Shown piece by piece: positions 7,434-10,548 of a DNA stretch of 10,548 bases. The translations under genes and the position numbers were made by a program. The notes under the pieces are model-generated. The model saw nothing but the letters and a program-made list of their open reading frames with translations, did no database searches and was not told the origin of the DNA. Numbering within the stretch: position 1 is the stretch's first letter; every line of letters starts with the position of its first letter. This DNA is from Clostridia bacterium (GTDB lineage Bacteria > Bacillota > Clostridia > Oscillospirales > QAMX01): assembly GCA_017556885.1 (NCBI GenBank), contig JAFYLV010000190.1, positions 1-10,548 of the forward strand, written 5' to 3'.

Positions 7434-7691
7434 ACTATTCTTCCCCTGACACACTTTAACGCGTTAGACAGCTGTGATGAAAAAGAACAAAAAACCGCCT
7501 GACAGGCCATTTTTCGGCTTATCAGGCGGTTTTTTCATTTGGCTGCGGGCTACAAAAAAGATATTTCAGGCAGTTTTGCGTATGAATTCGAACCCTCACA
7601 ATAAACAAATCGGGCTGTTAACCTATGACAACAAAATGAAGGGTATCATTCGTTGAATGATGTAATAAATTCAAAGATTCAAATGAAACCT
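7434..7691. other. Intergenic stretch at the composition break, no convincing gene
   Basis: Between the operon terminator and the end of the protease gene the composition shifts from GC-rich to AT-rich. The stretch holds a second terminator-like hairpin (7489-7535), a 10-bp match to the tRNA-Ser T-arm (7586-7595) and a small 7-bp hairpin (7645-7651 with 7655-7661) that may help end the protease transcript, though it lacks a T-run. A 60-codon + frame at 7474-7656 reads through the hairpin and has no ribosome binding site or family likeness, so I do not call it. Confidence 0.5.
7489..7535. terminator. Second rho-independent terminator-like hairpin
   Basis: A 14-bp stem (7489-7502 with 7522-7535) is made of six A-T pairs plus a GC-rich part. 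A shorter inner pairing (AGGCC with GGCTT, one G-T) extends it. The A-run on the left and T-run on the right make it usable in both directions. It could be a back-up terminator for the + operon or the terminator for the - strand protease, whose stop is about 160 nt away. Confidence 0.8.
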
Positions 7692-8639
7692 TCAAGTTTG
7701 GGATTCACCTGTGGGGCTGTCCGAGTCGCTTCTTATATTATCGTTTGTCTCACTATTGTTTGGATTAGGAATTTCTAATTGAGGTTTTTCATTGGGAATA
7801 ACCATTTCGTATCTTGAGATGTTGTTATCTCCAACTCTATTGCGTTCCAAGTTAACAACATGAATAATATAATCAACAGGGTGTACCTTTGTTAAGCCGC
7901 TATTTTCTTGCATGATTGAGTACGTTTCACCTGTTTGACGGCTAATTAGAGCATCTTGATATGGAATATAACTGTGTAATATTCCTAACAAGGCTGTTTT
8001 GGGCTGAGATTTTGATCCTACTACCGCAGATAATTCAGGTCTTAATATAACAGGTCCTCCCGAATTGCCAGGGAAAGATTGTGCATCAACCAGAAAATTC
8101 ACATCAGGATTGCCTGGAATATATAAATCTGATACCCTTGATATGCAGCCTAGTCTACAGATAGGATTCTTTTGAGATGTATTACCTAAATTCAAGGGAT
8201 ATCCTAAAGAATACACTAAGTCGCCTTCGAAAACACCGTTGTTTTTCATATCGGAGATTGTGAAAGCTTGCTCGTCCAACGGAAAAAAATGATATTTTGC
8301 ATTCATATTATTTAGGAATGATGTATTAATGCTTAGAGCAATTATGTCAACTTGGGGATTAACATGCTCTGAATAGAACAGTCTCTGTCCCTCTGAAAGT
8401 TTAACGGGAAAGTCATAAGACGATGTTCCGCCATTTTGATTAAATCCAATAAATATTTGATTTTGATTTTTTACCACATGTTTGTTTGTAATTAAATATA
8501 GGCCATATTTTTTTGAACCATCAGTAATTTCCATTAGGTCGCCAACTAAAAAGCCTGTACCTATGCATTTTTTCGAGCCGTTTACCATTACGCTAATGGT
8601 TACAACTGATTCAATATAAAAATTGGGAATTAAAGCCAT
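7692..8639 (-). CDS. Orphan trypsin-like (S1/Trypsin_2) serine protease, no signal peptide
   Basis: A 315-residue chymotrypsin-fold protease. From the ATG at 8639 the triad is His54 (LITNKHVV), Asp98 (VDIIALS) and Ser193 (FPGNSGGPV). A GTGFLV strand precedes the His, and the S1-pocket region is VDAQSFPGNSGG. The protein starts MALIPNFYIES with no signal peptide or membrane segment, so it should be cytoplasmic. After the protease domain (to about 265) comes a hydrophilic tail rich in Asn, Ser, Asp, Glu and Pro that looks disordered. A TTG two codons earlier is in frame, but AAAGGAG lies 7 nt before the ATG, which I chose. Codon use is strikingly AT-rich compared with the genes to the left, pointing to transfer. 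It stands alone: neither neighbour is a partner. Such intracellular proteases occur both as housekeeping orphans and in defence loci; the sequence does not decide which. Confidence 0.9.
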   Translation of the reverse strand: MALIPNFYIESVVTISVMVNGSKKCIGTGFLVGDLMEITDGSKKYGLYLITNKHVVKNQNQIFIGFNQNGGTSSYDFPVKLSEGQRLFYSEHVNPQVDIIALSINTSFLNNMNAKYHFFPLDEQAFTISDMKNNGVFEGDLVYSLGYPLNLGNTSQKNPICRLGCISRVSDLYIPGNPDVNFLVDAQSFPGNSGGPVILRPELSAVVGSKSQPKTALLGILHSYIPYQDALISRQTGETYSIMQENSGLTKVHPVDYIIHVVNLERNRVGDNNISRYEMVIPNEKPQLEIPNPNNSETNDNIRSDSDSPTGESQT

Positions 8640-8669
8640 ATGCAAACTCCTTTGTGTTTGATAAAGATT

Positions 8670-8690
8670 ATATGATTTATTATATCATAT
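8670..8690. promoter_or_regulatory. Inverted repeat over the protease -10 box, possible operator
   Basis: A perfect 7-bp inverted repeat, ATATGAT (8670-8676) and ATCATAT (8684-8690) with a 7-bp centre, covers the -10 of the protease promoter. A repressor dimer bound there would shut the promoter. In such AT-rich DNA a chance palindrome is possible, and no regulator gene is adjacent. Confidence 0.35.
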
Positions 8691-8707
8691 TTCTTCATTT
8701 TTTTCAA
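8679..8707 (-). promoter_or_regulatory. Sigma-A promoter of the protease gene
   Basis: On the - strand: TTGAAA (8707-8702), a 17-bp spacer and a consensus TATAAT (8684-8679). The start of transcription would be near 8672, about 33 nt before the ATG at 8639. The -35 box lies only a few bases outside the presumed left end of the IS element. Confidence 0.8.
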
Positions 8708-8712
8708 TTCCT

Positions 8713-9981
8713 ACAGAAAATGTCGTAAAATTGTTTCAATGCATTCAATATAGGAGTTGAAAATATGAGAACTTACACCCAAGAAGAAAAACAAGCGGTC
8801 ATTGACCGTGTTATATCCGGTGAGCCGTCTGCACGTATCCTCGCCGACACCGGTATACCCAAGAGCACCTTTTACAGTTGGTTACGCATTTACCAAGAGG
8901 AGAAAAACGCTGCCAATAGGAGAAGCGTGGACATCCGCAATTTTCATTTGCTCGAAAACAAGGTCGCACGTTTGGAAGATATCGTCGAAATTCTCAAATC
9001 TGCGACTTGCACGCCGAAGTCACCATTAAAGCAGCGGTTGTATACCGCCGAACAACTTTACGGCAAATATAGCGTGCACGTGATCTGCGATGCGTTTGAC
9101 ATTCCCCGTGGTACGTTTTATAACCACGTCCTCCGCAACAAGAAAGACAACACGTGGTATGCGAAACGTCGGGAGGAACTACGGCTTCGCATACAGGAGA
9201 TCTACGACGAAAGCAATCAGATCTTCGGCGCTGCCAAAATTGCTGCAGTTATGAAAAGCGAAGGATTCAAAGTCAGCAACGAAATGGTGCGCACGCTTAT
9301 GCGTGATATGGGATTGTTCAGCATCCGACAGTCATCAAAGAAACTCTACGAGGACGAAGGACGCAAATACAAAAATCATCTTAACCAAGAGTTTGACGTG
9401 AACAAGCCGAACGAAGTGTGGGTTAGTGATGTGACCTATTTCAAGTACGGTGAAAACGCTTATTACATTTGCGTGATTATCGACCTGTACTCCCGCATGG
9501 TCGTGGGTTATAAAATTGGAAAAACCAATAGCACGCAGCTTGTAAAATCAACTTTTCAAATCGCCTATAAAGCACGTCAGCCGGATTCAAGTTTGGTTTT
9601 CCATACCGACCGTGGCGGTAACTACCGTTCCAAAACGATGAACGATTATATGCGGTCACTACACATCACCCACTCTTTTTCACGTGCTCATGTGCCGTAT
9701 GACAATTCCGTGATGGAATCGTTCTTTGCTTCTATGAAACGTGAAGAATTGTATCGGACGAAATACCGTTCGGAGGCAGACTTCCGAAGTGCGGTTGACA
9801 AGTACATTGTATTCTACAACACCAAACGCCCACACAAGAAATTGCAATACAAGACTCCCGAACAGAAGGAAGAGGAATATGCCTTGAAGGACGCGGGTTT
9901 ATAAGACACGTGCAGATAGACTGAGGGGTTCGAAAAGGTTTGTTTTTTAATCTTCTAATTGCAGAATTTGAAATTTTCCGT
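8713..9981 (+). mobile_element. IS3-family insertion sequence (boundaries tentative)
   Basis: One IS3-type transposase gene is flanked by a candidate imperfect terminal inverted repeat. ACAGAAAATGTC at 8713-8724 matches the reverse complement of 9970-9981 at 10 of 12 positions. The implied size of about 1.27 kb is normal for IS3. I see no convincing target-site duplication, and the ends do not show the TG...CA typical of the family, so the true ends may lie a few to tens of bases away. The transposase itself is certain; the borders are not. Confidence 0.5.
8765..9904 (+). CDS. IS3-family transposase, single frame combining OrfA and OrfB
   Basis: A 379-residue transposase. An N-terminal helix-turn-helix (about 5-42, ARILADTGIPKSTFYSWL) is followed by a short leucine-zipper-like stretch (61-78). 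A second HTH-like region (about 92-122, CDAFDIPRGTFYNHV) leads into the HTH_21 segment (135-185), then the rve integrase core. The DDE residues are Asp222 (WVSDVTY), Asp282 (FHTDRGGNY) and Glu318 (NSVMESFF). The last two are 35 residues apart, as in the DD(35)E class, and the C-terminal YNTKRPHKKLQYKTPEQ is typical. The start ATG has AGGAG at 8752-8756. Many IS3 members need a -1 frameshift to join OrfA to OrfB; here the whole protein is in one frame. No frameshift or stop is seen, so it may be active. It is divergent from the protease gene, with 125 bp between their starts. Confidence 0.96.
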   Translation: MRTYTQEEKQAVIDRVISGEPSARILADTGIPKSTFYSWLRIYQEEKNAANRRSVDIRNFHLLENKVARLEDIVEILKSATCTPKSPLKQRLYTAEQLYGKYSVHVICDAFDIPRGTFYNHVLRNKKDNTWYAKRREELRLRIQEIYDESNQIFGAAKIAAVMKSEGFKVSNEMVRTLMRDMGLFSIRQSSKKLYEDEGRKYKNHLNQEFDVNKPNEVWVSDVTYFKYGENAYYICVIIDLYSRMVVGYKIGKTNSTQLVKSTFQIAYKARQPDSSLVFHTDRGGNYRSKTMNDYMRSLHITHSFSRAHVPYDNSVMESFFASMKREELYRTKYRSEADFRSAVDKYIVFYNTKRPHKKLQYKTPEQKEEEYALKDAGL

Positions 9982-10006
9982 TTTTAGTCCAGCTGACAAA
10001 AAGAAA

Positions 10007-10028
10007 ATGCGGCCTCGAAAAGCCGCAT
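10007..10028 (-). terminator. Terminator-like hairpin downstream of tRNA-Ser
   Basis: A 7-bp stem, ATGCGGC (10007-10013) with GCCGCAT (10022-10028), has an 8-nt loop. On the - strand it is followed by TTTTCTTTTT, so it would work for leftward transcription, either as a second stop after tRNA-Ser or as protection of the IS from outside transcription. Confidence 0.6.
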
Positions 10029-10047
10029 AAATACTGGGTTTTATAAT

Positions 10048-10098
10048 AAAGACACCATTGAGGCTGAACTTGAGGGTTCAGATTTCAATGGTGTCTTT
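10048..10098 (-). terminator. Long composite hairpin, terminator of tRNA-Ser
   Basis: A perfect 14-bp outer stem (10048-10061 with 10085-10098), a small internal loop, a perfect 6-bp inner stem (CTGAAC 10064-10069 with GTTCAG 10076-10081) and a 6-nt loop. It starts 3 nt beyond the tRNA-Ser 3' end and on the - strand runs into a T-rich stretch, so it most likely ends the tRNA-Ser transcript. Confidence 0.85.
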
Positions 10099-10101
10099 AG
10101 A

Positions 10102-10190
10102 TGGCGGAGACGGTGGGATTCGAACCCACGTGCGATTGCTCGCAAACTGATTTCGAGTCAGCCCCGTTATGACCACTTCGATACGTCTCC
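10102..10190 (-). tRNA. tRNA-Ser(CGA)
   Basis: Read on the - strand it folds as a class II tRNA of 89 nt. The acceptor stem is GGAGACG/CGTCTCC with encoded GCCA. The anticodon arm has a GCTGA/TCAGT stem around the loop CTCGAAA, giving anticodon CGA. A long variable arm typical of serine follows, then a GTGGG-TTCGAAT-CCCAC T-arm. It decodes UCG. It has its own promoter and terminator and is convergent in layout with the IS. Confidence 0.97.
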
Positions 10191-10292
10191 ACATTTTGTT
10201 TTTACAGAGATACAGACACGCCGCCCCGGTACGCGGATTTCAATAACATACACTCTGCCGGTAAAAACAACGATCTCCGTATCAACTCTAAA

Positions 10293-10321
10293 AGTTTATC
10301 ACATCGGGCAGGTAATGTCAA
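10293..10321 (-). promoter_or_regulatory. Sigma-A promoter of tRNA-Ser
   Basis: On the - strand: consensus TTGACA (10321-10316), a 17-bp spacer and TAAACT (10298-10293). It implies a start near 10286 and an unusually long leader of roughly 95 nt before the tRNA 5' end at 10190. The leader contains an 8-bp inverted repeat (10198-10205 with 10261-10268) and would be removed by RNase P. Confidence 0.75.
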
Positions 10322-10374
10322 GAAAAAGGCAGAGTGAAAGCAGGCAAAAATGTAGCCTGACATCCTTTTTCGAC

Positions 10375-10403
10375 TTGACTTTTAACCATAGATGCCATAT
10401 AAT
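10375..10403 (+). promoter_or_regulatory. Sigma-A promoter of tRNA-Pro
   Basis: TTGACT (10375-10380), a 17-bp spacer and a consensus TATAAT (10398-10403). Transcription would begin near 10410, leaving about 18 nt before the mature tRNA. It is divergent from the tRNA-Ser promoter, with about 53 bp between the two -35 boxes. Confidence 0.88.
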
Positions 10404-10427
10404 ATATTGGCAAATTCAAAATCGCAT

Positions 10428-10505
10428 CGGGGTGTAGCTCAGTTTGGTATGAGCGCTTGGTTCGGGACCAAGAGGCCGCGGGTTCGAGTCCCGCCACTCC
10501 GACCA
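10428..10505 (+). tRNA. tRNA-Pro(CGG)
   Basis: A 78-nt cloverleaf with encoded CCA. The acceptor stem is CGGGGTG/CACTCCG with one G-U pair. The D-arm is GCTC/GAGC, and the anticodon stem CTTGG/CCAAG surrounds the loop TTCGGGA, giving anticodon CGG. The variable loop is AGGCC and the T-arm GCGGG-TTCGAGT-CCCGC. It decodes CCG, in line with the GC-rich codon use of the left-hand genes. Confidence 0.97.
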
Positions 10506-10548
10506 TATCGAGTGTTCATAACTGATGTTAGGAACACTCGATATTTTT
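10505..10548 (+). terminator. Rho-independent terminator of tRNA-Pro
   Basis: A 13-bp perfect stem (10505-10517 with 10532-10544) contains a smaller inner stem TAAC/GTTA and is followed by T residues to the window end. The stem begins at the final A of the encoded CCA, so terminator and tRNA are directly abutted. Confidence 0.92.

Noticed and set aside
7584..7600. Possible tRNA remnant around GAATTCGAACCCTCAC
   Set aside because: It resembles a T-loop, but the flanks cannot form the T-stem and no other tRNA arm is present; kept only as a weak attachment-site finding.
7474..7656. 60-codon + frame beginning MMKKNKKPPDRPFF
   Set aside because: It reads straight through the hairpin at 7489-7535, has no ribosome binding site and no family likeness.
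10318..10506. 62-codon - frame with GVAGLEPAASWSRTKRS
   Set aside because: This is the well-known false protein produced by translating the antisense of a tRNA gene; here it covers tRNA-Pro.
1..10548. CRISPR array, toxin-antitoxin pair, riboswitch or multi-gene defence system
   Set aside because: No regularly spaced repeats, no small paired genes and no recognised riboswitch core were seen on either strand; the protease stands alone.

Overview
The window looks like a chromosomal segment of a fairly GC-rich low-molecular-mass Bacillota, most likely a Clostridia/Oscillospiraceae-type gut anaerobe. The reasons are AGGAGG-like ribosome binding sites before almost every gene, good sigma-A promoters (TTGACA/TATAAT with 17-bp spacers), closely packed operons, rho-independent terminators, tRNAs with encoded CCA, and a paired ABC exporter under a MarR regulator, a common arrangement in that group. 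No gene allows a species-level call.

Left part (1-4596). The window opens inside a + strand gene of which only the last 132 codons are present. It may be the C-terminal part of a carbohydrate-active protein, but the family is not secure. A perfect bidirectional hairpin terminator follows at 411-448 and also ends the convergent operon on the - strand. That operon reads marR (4520-4068), ABC exporter half 1 (4063-2321), ABC exporter half 2 (2324-456). It has a clear promoter at 4596-4568 and an inverted repeat just downstream that could be the MarR operator. The two ABC halves have complementary degenerate motifs, the sign of an obligate heterodimer with one weak ATP site (the BmrCD / LmrCD / TM287-288 class).

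Middle part (4657-7433). A divergent + strand operon encodes three enzymes: a TIM-barrel protein of the sugar phosphate isomerase/epimerase superfamily, a small alpha/beta hydrolase (CE1/COG4099-like esterase), and a beta-lactamase-fold serine hydrolase. It starts at a TTGACT-N17-TAAGAT promoter and ends at a 14-bp-stem terminator. None of the three shows a signal peptide, so they are probably cytoplasmic. Their joint substrate is unknown; an acylated or esterified sugar derivative would fit.

Right part (7434-10548). Base composition changes abruptly to AT-rich. This stretch holds a second hairpin, an orphan trypsin-like serine protease without signal peptide on the - strand, and, divergent from it, an IS3-family transposase in one uninterrupted reading frame. 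The composition, the IS and the lack of functional neighbours mark a horizontally acquired patch. It is bounded on the right by two tRNA genes, tRNA-Ser(CGA) on - and tRNA-Pro(CGG) on +, each with its own strong promoter and terminator hairpin. A 10-bp copy of the tRNA-Ser T-arm sequence, in the same orientation, lies near the left edge of the AT-rich patch and could be a worn attachment site, although no integrase gene is visible.

I found no CRISPR array, rRNA, replication origin or recognisable new multi-gene defence system. The two places most worth a second look are the orphan protease patch and the three-enzyme operon.
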